Origin: Corynebacterium sp. HMSC036D02
GTDB taxonomy: Bacteria; Actinomycetota; Actinomycetes; Mycobacteriales; Mycobacteriaceae
DNA length: 64,000 nt
Reading direction: 5' to 3'
Assembly (NCBI RefSeq): GCF_001836165.1
Contig: NZ_KV827683.1
Location: 1 to 64,000, forward strand
Of this stretch, positions 26,910 through 34,706 are shown in pieces. A model generated the notes under the pieces. The model saw only the letters and a list, made by a program, of their open reading frames with translations, made no database searches and was not told the origin of the DNA. The stretch's first letter is position 1. Each line of letters starts with the position of its first letter. The translations under genes were made by a program, and so were the position numbers.

Positions 26910-27836
26910 TTAGCCCATGGATTGGCGCACGGTGTTGAGGATATCCACCGCGCCGCGCACTTGGTCATTGCTGATGGAAGAACCAGCAATGGTGATGCCA
27001 TCACTGCTCACACTGGAGCCTCGACCAGTGGGATCCGGCAGGGTGATGTTGGGCAGCGAGACGTTGTCCGGCACGGCCGGGATGTCCTTGACCTTGGGCG
27101 GCGTCACCGCGCCTTGGCCCGGGGTCCACTGGCCCCAGTCATTGGCATAGACGGTGTTAATATCGCAGGTCACGCCGTCGATGGTGGCCTGGTTCTTTGC
27201 CTTCTGGTGGATGGTGGTGCGCGGGTGAATCTTGCCGCCCGAGCCCCAATCGTGCATCCAGTAGAACTGGCCAATGCGGTCGTTGACGCACCAGTCGATG
27301 ACGTTGTAATTGCCGTATACGCCGGTCTGGTAGCCAGCGGCGCTCAGCGCCGTCGAGAAGGCCTTGAGGTAAGGGCGGATTTTGTTCTCATACTGAGCGC
27401 GGGTGGGGTTGTCATCGATCGCGATGTAGATCGGGCGGCCCGTCGGCCCACCAGCGGCCTTGTGGATGGCGATGGCCTGCGGGGCGTGGACCGCAGCGCC
27501 CGCAGCGCCGTTGAGCCAGTCGGCGGTGTCGGCGCGTCCGAACTGGTAGATGGAGGCGGTCTTCAGACCGGCAGCAGCGTTGGCCTTCGTCTCCGCCAGC
27601 GTGACCGGCTTGCCCTTCATCCAGTCGGCGCCGGGGCGACGCTGGGAAACATAGCGGATGGCGCCAAGGTGGCCTGCGGCCTTGATCGCGCGCGCAGAAG
27701 GGACACCGGCTGAGAAGTCAATGATGGTGCCCACAGCTGGGCCCACAGCGAGGGCGGCAGGTGCTTGGCTGCCTATGGCGCCGGCGGTCAGCGCGAGAGC
27801 GCCAGCTTTGATAAGTGAACGGCGGGACAGAGACAT
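26910..27836 (-). CDS. DUF1906 glycoside-hydrolase-like secreted protein (Tat substrate)
   Basis: 308 residues. The twin-arginine signal SRRSLIKAGALALTAGA is cleaved after APAALA. The mature part is a TIM-barrel DUF1906 domain (IDFSAGVPSARAIKAAG, IRYVSQR, IYIAIDDNPT, GVYGNYNVIDWC, FYWMHDWGS), like M. tuberculosis Rv2525c, a Tat-exported cell-envelope protein with a GH25-like fold. A Pro-rich linker and a short C-terminal helix follow. Catalytic activity in the family is not well established. Confidence 0.85.
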   Translation of the reverse strand: MSLSRRSLIKAGALALTAGAIGSQAPAALAVGPAVGTIIDFSAGVPSARAIKAAGHLGAIRYVSQRRPGADWMKGKPVTLAETKANAAAGLKTASIYQFGRADTADWLNGAAGAAVHAPQAIAIHKAAGGPTGRPIYIAIDDNPTRAQYENKIRPYLKAFSTALSAAGYQTGVYGNYNVIDWCVNDRIGQFYWMHDWGSGGKIHPRTTIHQKAKNQATIDGVTCDINTVYANDWGQWTPGQGAVTPPKVKDIPAVPDNVSLPNITLPDPTGRGSSVSSDGITIAGSSISNDQVRGAVDILNTVRQSMG

Positions 27837-27960
27837 AGTGGAGTTCTCCTAGAGGGCTGAGTGCGACGATGAAGGCGAACGCAAAGAAAGTATCTGGGAT
27901 AACTTTAGTCACAATGGTCTAAAATTTCACCACTGAGCACCCAAAGACGGAGGAATAAGT

Positions 27961-28962
27961 ATGACTGAAGAGCTGAGAATGCGTTTCATTCAGGGCGACA
28001 GCGTGTTCCGGCTGAACCACCAGCAGTTCAGCGATGCTGAGGTGCAAGCGGCGCTTCAGGGCTACATCGAGAACTGCCGTCGGAACTCTCAGTGGATCCT
28101 CGATACCCGTGAAGAAGGAAACACCCTCGTGGTGGAGCATCTTTTCCCCGCGGAAGAATTCATCGAGGCGAATAATGACCGCCTGCACATCGATGAGGCC
28201 TTCGTCGAATCACTGCCCCTGACGTACCCAATCGTGTTTGAGATCCGCTCGGGCTACTTGCGCATCCACAAGCCGCTAGCCAATAAATACGGGGCTCTCC
28301 TGTCTGACTTCATTCGTGGCTTGTGGGAAGTGTTGCTGCAAGGGCAGGTGAAATACCTGTGGGATCACGGCTTTGCGCAGTGCGGTGGCGTGGGAACGAT
28401 GCAACTCAACGCCTATGGTTTGTTGGAGCCGGACGAGCCGATCATCGGGTTTTACCGGGTAGACGTTGACATGCAGCACGAGGCCTGGGTGTATATCACC
28501 CCGCAAGGGCTCATTCTGGTTTTTGACGATGACGATGTCCTTGCCTTCGACAAGGTGGACATGCGCAATCCCTCGATTCCTTCAGGAGTCTTTTCTTTTA
28601 GCATGCTCAAGGCAGAGGTGGTTGGAACCGGCGGCGGCAAGACCATAAAAACCTCAATGAGCCCGAAAGACCTCGGGGAACTAGACCAAGCGCGGACGGA
28701 TATCCGCACCATGTTGTCCTCGCCACACCAAGGGCAGCCGCGCCGCATGGTGGATCCGAACCCGCTTCCCTGGCTCGTGGTGGACGGCGAAGAGCTGGGC
28801 TATATGGCACAGGCGGACCTGGAGCGCTACTGCCGCCTTCGCAGCGATGCTGGGCGCAACCCCTTCGGGGATGACTCCCACACTATGCAGGAAACCATGG
28901 ACAACCCCTTCGCCGAATCGTGGGAGGAGAACCCCTCGCGCGACGATAACCCTTTCGCTTAA
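27961..28962 (+). CDS. unknown conserved protein with three C-terminal NPF motifs
   Basis: 333 residues, soluble and acidic, no signal peptide. Residues 1-280 look like two alpha/beta modules (MTEELRMRFIQGDSVFRLNH; then GFYRVDVDMQHEAWVYITPQG and an acidic FDDDDVLAFDKVD). I do not recognise a family. The C-terminus has NPF at 300-302, 315-317 and 330-332, an exact 15-residue period with otherwise differing residues between. The ribosome site GGAGGAA lies six bases before the ATG, and a TAAAAT -10 near 27919. It is divergent from the Tat-exported DUF1906 gene. Confidence 0.75.
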   Translation: MTEELRMRFIQGDSVFRLNHQQFSDAEVQAALQGYIENCRRNSQWILDTREEGNTLVVEHLFPAEEFIEANNDRLHIDEAFVESLPLTYPIVFEIRSGYLRIHKPLANKYGALLSDFIRGLWEVLLQGQVKYLWDHGFAQCGGVGTMQLNAYGLLEPDEPIIGFYRVDVDMQHEAWVYITPQGLILVFDDDDVLAFDKVDMRNPSIPSGVFSFSMLKAEVVGTGGGKTIKTSMSPKDLGELDQARTDIRTMLSSPHQGQPRRMVDPNPLPWLVVDGEELGYMAQADLERYCRLRSDAGRNPFGDDSHTMQETMDNPFAESWEENPSRDDNPFA

Positions 28963-28993
28963 AGCGCCCCACAGGCGCTTAAGGCGTGCAGCC

Positions 28994-29422
28994 TTAGGGC
29001 TGGGTCGTGCGGAACGTGACGTTGGTGGGGTTTTCTACCGTGCGGGACACGGTGCAGTCCTTGTCGTGGGAGATGCGCACGAGGCGATCCACCATGGACT
29101 GGGCTTGGCGGCCGGCGTCGGTATCAGGGAAGCGGAGGGAGAATTCCACGTCGACGTCGCTCAGCCTTGAGGCGCCGTCCTCGTTGACGCGGGTGCCTTC
29201 CACATGGACGTCGAAAAGCTCCGGCTCCGTGCGCCGGGAGGTAACTACGTCGACATCCACGGCCGAGCAGCCCGCCACGGCAGCGAGCAACAGCTCGACC
29301 GGACTCAGTAGTCCCTCGCCCGAGCCGAATTCGAGGGTCGCGCCCGCAGCATTCGTGGCACGGTAGTGGCCGGTATCTACGCGGGTGACATCGACGTTGT
29401 ATTTCTTCGTGATATTGCTCAT
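28994..29422 (-). CDS. OsmC family protein
   Basis: 142 residues. OsmC/Ohr proteins are thiol peroxidases that reduce organic hydroperoxides. The two candidate cysteines lie in LAAVAGCSAVDV and SHDKDCTVSRTV, at the usual positions, and GLLSPVELLLAAVAGC is the family core. It is cytoplasmic. It is convergent with the NPF-motif gene; a small hairpin AAGCGCC-loop-GGCGCTT at 28962-28980 lies between them. Confidence 0.88.
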   Translation of the reverse strand: MSNITKKYNVDVTRVDTGHYRATNAAGATLEFGSGEGLLSPVELLLAAVAGCSAVDVDVVTSRRTEPELFDVHVEGTRVNEDGASRLSDVDVEFSLRFPDTDAGRQAQSMVDRLVRISHDKDCTVSRTVENPTNVTFRTTQP

Positions 29423-29548
29423 GAGCGTTCATCCTAGCGGCGGATAATCTTTTAAACGGGCGTTCATGCGGTCGTTACGTGGGTGCAAGCTGCGCAGAAT
29501 ACATTTCTGGTGTCTCTTTTGATTTTATTCACTGTGATTGGAAGATCT

Positions 29549-31771
29549 ATGACGTTTCGCCGCCTGCTCGGCACCGTGGTCACCGCTTCGGTGGCCGGTA
29601 CGTTCCTTATTGTCCCTGCTTCTGCCGATGAGTCGGTGGAAGGCCTAGGTTCGCGCTTCAGCATCGGTGTGCTGCCGGATACTCAGTTCTATTCCCGTTA
29701 CTCCACCCCGGAAACCGGCAACCTGGCGCAAGCGCGCTACGGTAGCGAGCCTTTTAAGGCGCAGACCGAGTGGCTGGTGAAGAACCAGCAGGCGCTCAAC
29801 ATGGACTTCGCTACCCACCTCGGTGACGTGGTGGACCAGGCGGACGTCGAAGGGGAGTGGAAGGTTGCTGATGAGGCGATGAAGGTCCTCGATGATTCCG
29901 ACCTGAACTACTCCATCTTGCCGGGCAACCATGACATGATTCAGGATGGTTCGGCGCACCCGTACAATGACTACTTCAGCGCCGAGCGCGCTCAGGCCGC
30001 CAACCCGGATACTTTCCAGGAGCGCCACACCGCAGTCAACAACGACTCTGAGTACCACATTTTTGAGGCTGAGGGCCAGAAGTACCTGGTCCTGGCGTTG
30101 GGTTGGCGCGCGGATGATGAAGCACTCGAGTGGGCCCAGGGTGTTCTCGATGCGCACCCAGACCTGCCGGTCATCCTCACCAGCCACGAGGTTCTCAACA
30201 TCGATGGTGCCGGCGAGGTCTTCTACTCCGAGGACTATGGCGAGGGCCTGTGGGACAAGTTCATCAAGAAGAATGACCAGATCTTCTTGACCATGGGCGG
30301 CCACCACCACGGCGCGGGCTACCGCGTGGACAAGAACGATGCAGGCCACGACGTCATCGGCATCCTGCAGGACTACCAGATGGCTTACCAGGGCGGCAAT
30401 GGCTTACTCGGCGTGCTCGAGTTCGATCTTTCCGGCAACGAGCTGGAGATGACCGCACTGTCCCCGTGGGTCGCGCAGAAGCCGGCTGAAGAGCTCACGC
30501 AGTTCGACAAGCTCATCCTCGATGGCAAGGGCGATAGCTACCACGTGCCGCTCAACTTCAAGGAGCGTTTCGCTGACTTCGCCCCGGACTGGACCATTGG
30601 CGATGAAAACGACCCGGACCTCGGTCAGAAGGCCCGCGACATCGCTGAGGAAGGCTACACCCCGTACACCATCCCGAAGGACCAGCTGCCGGAGGGCCCG
30701 AATGACTTCGTGAAGTCCGACAAGACCGTCTTCCACTGGCGCCCGGGGCAGACCAAGAACACGGACGGCAAGCAGCTTGCCGACGGCGACGTGGCCACCG
30801 AAGGCGCAGTCATTCCGGATGTCTTCGGTGCTGATGGTGCCGGTGACCTCGTTCGCGAGGGTGGTCCTTCCAACACGGGTGAGCGCATCACCTACACCAA
30901 GGACCACCACCCGTTGTCCTCTGATTCTGGCTCCCTCTACTGGTCCGACCCAGCTGGCAAGCTCGCGATGGCAGAGTTTCGGTCCAAGGAAGGCGCGGAG
31001 ATCAACAAGGTCGATACCTCCGAGGGCTACACCTTTGAGTCCTTCGTGAAGATTCCGAAGGACTTCAACGGCTCTGAGCACGGCTGGGGGAGTGCGCTCT
31101 CCCGCGACTCCAGCATCGCCGAGCTTGTCGACGGATCCGAGGACACCGACCCCACCGTCATGTTCGGCATTTCTAACCTCCGTGAGCTGCGCTGGTGGGC
31201 GGAACCGAAGGAAGGCGAAGGTTCGACTGTCTGGTCCCACGAGGTTCCCACCGAGGAGTGGATGCACATCGCCGTAGTCAACAAGCCGGATTCCGACACC
31301 GTAGAGATGTTCATCAACGGTGCACCCATCCTGCGCAACGCCAAGGGTGCTGAAGGCCTCCTCCCGCGCGACCTGCAGTGGGTTATGGGCGCTGGCTTTG
31401 ATAGCCGCAAGCCGCAGGACCCGTGGTACGGCTGGATTGGTGAGACCCGCCTGACCCAGGGCGTTCTGGACTCCGACGAGTGGCTCACCGCGCGCCCGGC
31501 CGTGAAGGAGGAAGAGCCGTCGAGCTCCACTACGACGCCTACCGAGCCGACCAAGCCTTCTAAGCCGACCAACACGAAGGAGCCTTCTGCCGACGATATG
31601 GCTGCGGCCTTCTTCGCAGGCTCCAGCCGTGGCGCGAAGGTTATCCTCCCCATCATCGCCGTCATTGCAGTCGTCGGCGGTGCCGCCTACGGCCTCATCC
31701 CGACCATCAACCGCATCTTCGGTCTTAACATCCCGCAGCCGAAGCTGCCGCAGATCCCGGGTCTGAACTAG
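29549..31771 (+). CDS. secreted cell-surface metallophosphoesterase with LamG-like domain
   Basis: 740 residues from the ATG at 29549 (GGAAG four bases upstream). A signal peptide ends at ASADE. The calcineurin-like phosphoesterase core (about residues 30-260) has all metal motifs: LPDTQF, LGDVVDQ, LPGNHD, LTSHEV and GGHHHG. A concanavalin/LamG-like fold (about 440-660) follows, then a Thr/Pro-rich stretch and one C-terminal membrane helix (KVILPIIAVIAVVGGAAYGL). It is therefore probably membrane- or wall-anchored and hydrolyses phosphate esters outside the cell. The true substrate is unknown. Confidence 0.85.
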   Translation: MTFRRLLGTVVTASVAGTFLIVPASADESVEGLGSRFSIGVLPDTQFYSRYSTPETGNLAQARYGSEPFKAQTEWLVKNQQALNMDFATHLGDVVDQADVEGEWKVADEAMKVLDDSDLNYSILPGNHDMIQDGSAHPYNDYFSAERAQAANPDTFQERHTAVNNDSEYHIFEAEGQKYLVLALGWRADDEALEWAQGVLDAHPDLPVILTSHEVLNIDGAGEVFYSEDYGEGLWDKFIKKNDQIFLTMGGHHHGAGYRVDKNDAGHDVIGILQDYQMAYQGGNGLLGVLEFDLSGNELEMTALSPWVAQKPAEELTQFDKLILDGKGDSYHVPLNFKERFADFAPDWTIGDENDPDLGQKARDIAEEGYTPYTIPKDQLPEGPNDFVKSDKTVFHWRPGQTKNTDGKQLADGDVATEGAVIPDVFGADGAGDLVREGGPSNTGERITYTKDHHPLSSDSGSLYWSDPAGKLAMAEFRSKEGAEINKVDTSEGYTFESFVKIPKDFNGSEHGWGSALSRDSSIAELVDGSEDTDPTVMFGISNLRELRWWAEPKEGEGSTVWSHEVPTEEWMHIAVVNKPDSDTVEMFINGAPILRNAKGAEGLLPRDLQWVMGAGFDSRKPQDPWYGWIGETRLTQGVLDSDEWLTARPAVKEEEPSSSTTTPTEPTKPSKPTNTKEPSADDMAAAFFAGSSRGAKVILPIIAVIAVVGGAAYGLIPTINRIFGLNIPQPKLPQIPGLN

Positions 31772-31788
31772 TTACCGTTCACCCTCCG

Positions 31789-31822
31789 TCCCCCGACTCA
31801 CATTGAGGCGGGGGTTTTCTAT
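31789..31822 (+). terminator. rho-independent terminator
   Basis: CCCCCG-A-CTCA (31790-31800) pairs with TGAG-G-CGGGGG (31804-31814) around CAT and is followed by TTTTCTATT. Confidence 0.88.
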
Positions 31823-31893
31823 TGTGATGGCCCTGGGCGGATTTTAGCGGGTTAAGGGTCAAAATGTGTGTCTGGCTCGGCGTGTCGCTGGGG

Positions 31894-32466
31894 TTAGATT
31901 TGGCCTTTTTGGATGCCGATTGAGTGGGTGTACTCGGTGTCGATACCGTTGTCGTAGAGGGCTGGTCGTCCTGTTTCGTGGTCGGCTTGGTTCTCGGTGT
32001 GGGTCAGGATGGATACTTTGGCGAGTTGGTCCTGGCCCCAGTGGGACTGTCTGGCGATGCGTAGTGGATCGTCGGGCAGTTCTGTTTTTAGGTACAGCCA
32101 CCAGTCCAGCATTTTGCGCTGGTGTTCATTTGTTCTGCCCCGGTGAGCACGCGCAATCTCTTTCAGGCGAGCGTTAATCCCGCCTTCAAGACTGTTGGTC
32201 GTAGATTTGATGCGGGCAGGTTCTAAGACGCCTTTAGGTTGATTGATGTAGACAAAGAGCATGCCTTGGCGCCATAGATGGTTCAGACTGTTGTAGGCCT
32301 TTCGCACGTTGGAATGTGTCCATACCCATGTCCAATTTCCTGTATCAGGGTCTTTAACCCTGGTCCTCTCGTCCATCCACCTGCGGTAGACAGTGTTGAA
32401 GTTATGGAGCAATACACCCCAGTCAGCTACCTCACGCGCAGGGATTTTTCGTTTTGGTTGATGCGC
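31894..32466 (-). pseudogene. IS1249-type (IS256 family) transposase, C-terminal fragment
   Basis: Open from a stop at 32467 to 31894; about 190 residues match the C-terminal half of IS1249-group transposases: NTVYRRWMDERT, VRKAYNSLNHLWRQGMLFVYINQP, and the signature TTNSLEGGINARLKEIARAHRG followed by MLDWWLYLKTEL. The N-terminal half, including the first catalytic Asp, is missing, replaced by IS110 sequence. A possible terminal repeat (GGGTTAAGGGTCAAAA) lies just left at 31849-31864. Confidence 0.7.
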
Positions 32467-32558
32467 TTAGATAGCACCTGGGTGCCGTCGATATCTAAGA
32501 CGCAAGCGTGGTGAAAGTATTTACCGACGTCCATGCCGATGACATAGTCGTAGGTCAT
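32427..32558 (-). pseudogene. IS110-family transposase, N-terminal fragment
   Basis: ATG at 32558 with a perfect AGGAGG site, encoding MTYDYVIGMDVGKYFHHAC and about 24 further residues before a TAG at 32427. GMDVGK carries the first Asp of the RuvC-like DEDD centre of IS110 recombinases. After residue 42 the frame runs into IS1249 sequence and stops, so more than 85% of the protein is lost. Confidence 0.7.
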
Positions 32559-32639
32559 GCCAGACCTCCTAGCGAATTGAATGAGTATGGGACTTATTTC
32601 ATCGCTGGTGGTCGGACATACTTCACGCTGGCATCCACA

Positions 32640-32933
32640 TTACTTTGAGACCTCGCACATTCTGTGCGGGTCAGGTTCCTATTAGCAGTCTGGAGTATGC
32701 CACTGCCTTCGGCGGCATCCCCCCCCGGATCATTTTCAGACAGGGACAAAAACAAGCCATACCGAAGCCAGCGACTAGTTCCACTGCCACAAGGCAGAAG
32801 GAACGCAGATAAACATAGCCTGCCCCAGCATGGGGCTAGGAGTACGAATCCTGGGCTCCTTCAAGCGGAACTGCCAACAACGTAATGGGGGAGAAGGGTG
32901 CCCCCGCAAACAACGCCGATCTCGGTGCCCGCG
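32640..32933 (-). ncRNA. candidate IS110 bridge RNA / structured left end
   Basis: The 375 bases between the IS110 fragment and the ABC gene contain no gene but five strong hairpins: CGCACA-TTC-TGTGCG (32654-32668), ATGCC...GCC-TTC-GGC...GGCAT (32697-32718), GTTCC-A-CTGCC-ACAA-GGCAG-AA-GGAAC (32778-32804), GCCCC-AGCAT-GGGGC (32822-32836) and AGGAG...CTCCT (32838-32860). In IS110-group elements the non-coding end upstream of the recombinase gene encodes the bridge RNA. The identification is by position and structure only. Confidence 0.4.
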
Positions 32934-34706
32934 TTAATCGCGTCCCGAACTGATTTTCCACCCGCGTGCTGCTTTGCGTTGCTGCCAGAAGTGACGGTAG
33001 ATACCGGGGACATCGGAAAGCTCAGAATGCGTGCCCAGCTGGCTGACTTGCCCGTGTTCATCCAAGACTACGATTTGATCAGCAGATTTGATTGTATCCA
33101 GCTTATGGGCGATGACAATAAAAGTAGATTGCTCCCGTAGCTCGTCCATCGCAGCAAGAATGTTTGCCTCATTTTCTGCATCGAGCGCGGAGGTAGCCTC
33201 ATCAAAGAGTACAATCGGCGCTTGCTTGAGAAGCGCGCGAGCTACAGATACGCGCTGGCGTTCACCACCGGATAGAAGCCGACCGCCTTCACCAACAGGA
33301 GTATGCCACCCTAGGCGGTTGGCAATAGAAGTCACGCCTGAAAGATCAGCTGCGCGGAAGACTTCCTCATCGGAGGCGTCGGGACGACCAACGCGGATAT
33401 TAGCGATTAACGAGTCGTCGAAGAGGTAGACATCCTGAAAAACCATGGACAGTCTGGACATTAACTGTTCGGTTCCAAGCTCGCGGATATCTACGCCGTC
33501 AACCATCACCGCCCCGGAATCTACATCCCAGAATCGCGAAATAAGGCGCGCAATTGTGGTCTTTCCGGAGCCAGAAGGACCGACAATGGCGGTAACGGTG
33601 CCTGGTCGAGCATGGAAAGCGATATCTACCAATACTGGTTTATCGCCGTATCCAAACGTGACATTACGCAGCTCTACACTTCCCGAACCATCGCCTGGGC
33701 GCGGAGTAGTGGGTTCCGGTAGGGAAGGGGCATCGGTGATGAGCTCAGTTTCTGTGAGCGCGATACGGCCGGCATCTAAACCGACGAAAGAAGAACCCAG
33801 CTGCTCAAGCGTGCGGGTAAACCTCAAGCTGATTCCGATGATCGCAATTGTTTCTAGTGGCGATAGGGCGCCTTCAACGGCAAGATCCGCGGAGACCATA
33901 ATGAGAGCCACAATGAAGATCTGCACTACTATGCCGTTGAGTAGCAAAGCTAATGTGGATACCCATAGCTCGCGTATTCGTGCTTTATGGTCGATTTCTA
34001 GCGCTTGCTCTAGTGGCGCAAAAACTTGTGATTGTCCTGCCGCGCGCAGGGCTGGTTGACGGTTAGCAAATTCTACGATGCGCTGGGAGAGCTCTTTACT
34101 CGGCCCCAGTGCGCGGTTCGATGCTTTCTCACGAATCCATGCAGCCAACTGCATCACCACGAGCGCCAATGGTGCGATGATAAGAAGGACCGAGCCCAGC
34201 TTCGGGTTCCAGAAACACGCTCCTACTAACAAGGTGACAAGTGCCGCGCTATCGCGGTATATCGTTCCTTGAATATGCGCAATGGTCTCGGCCGCCACCA
34301 TAAAGCGATCTGAAACGAGGCGAGATAGGCCGCCGGTATTAGCCGGTACGAACCAGCCGAGCGGTAGCGTTGCTAATTTATCGCCCACAGTCGTGTGCGC
34401 GGCTCGGATGAAATCCAAGGCCGTGTGGTAAGAGGCCATGGTTGCGAAAAATCGTAGCGCAAAAGCTACGAGCGCAATTGCCAAAAGCGTCCACATCCAT
34501 GGTGCGATCGTCGTATCCCCATCGAGTGCCTTTGTAAGTGGCACGAGCGTGAGAACGGCGAGGCCATCAAGCACGCCAACGATAAGCGATAGACAAGCAT
34601 ACCTTTTATTGAGCTTATGGCCTACAGGACTTTGCAGCTTTTTGACACTGCGAGTGAGTAGCGGATCACGAAGACGCGAACTAACAGGCGTAGTGGCATT
34701 AGACAT
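32934..34706 (-). CDS. exporter-fold ABC transporter half (IrtB/YbtQ-like)
   Basis: 590 residues: six transmembrane helices (about 40-330), then an ATPase domain with Walker A GPSGSGKTT, signature LSGGERQR, Walker B PIVLFDEATSALD and the H-loop in IVIAHK. It overlaps the preceding ABC gene by 8 bp, so the pair should form a heterodimer. Homologous pairs (mycobacterial IrtAB, Yersinia YbtPQ) have exporter architecture but import iron-siderophore complexes. The operon context with an ECF module and a DtxR box supports that role here. It is the last gene of the five-gene operon. Confidence 0.85.
   Translation of the reverse strand: MSNATTPVSSRLRDPLLTRSVKKLQSPVGHKLNKRYACLSLIVGVLDGLAVLTLVPLTKALDGDTTIAPWMWTLLAIALVAFALRFFATMASYHTALDFIRAAHTTVGDKLATLPLGWFVPANTGGLSRLVSDRFMVAAETIAHIQGTIYRDSAALVTLLVGACFWNPKLGSVLLIIAPLALVVMQLAAWIREKASNRALGPSKELSQRIVEFANRQPALRAAGQSQVFAPLEQALEIDHKARIRELWVSTLALLLNGIVVQIFIVALIMVSADLAVEGALSPLETIAIIGISLRFTRTLEQLGSSFVGLDAGRIALTETELITDAPSLPEPTTPRPGDGSGSVELRNVTFGYGDKPVLVDIAFHARPGTVTAIVGPSGSGKTTIARLISRFWDVDSGAVMVDGVDIRELGTEQLMSRLSMVFQDVYLFDDSLIANIRVGRPDASDEEVFRAADLSGVTSIANRLGWHTPVGEGGRLLSGGERQRVSVARALLKQAPIVLFDEATSALDAENEANILAAMDELREQSTFIVIAHKLDTIKSADQIVVLDEHGQVSQLGTHSELSDVPGIYRHFWQQRKAARGWKISSGRD

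Noticed and set aside
32838..32860. tRNA-like T-arm sequence (GTACGAATCCT) as a left attachment site of the island
   Set aside because: It resembles the T-arm of tRNA-Arg only over about ten bases and lies in inverted orientation, so it cannot be the direct repeat of a site-specific integration.
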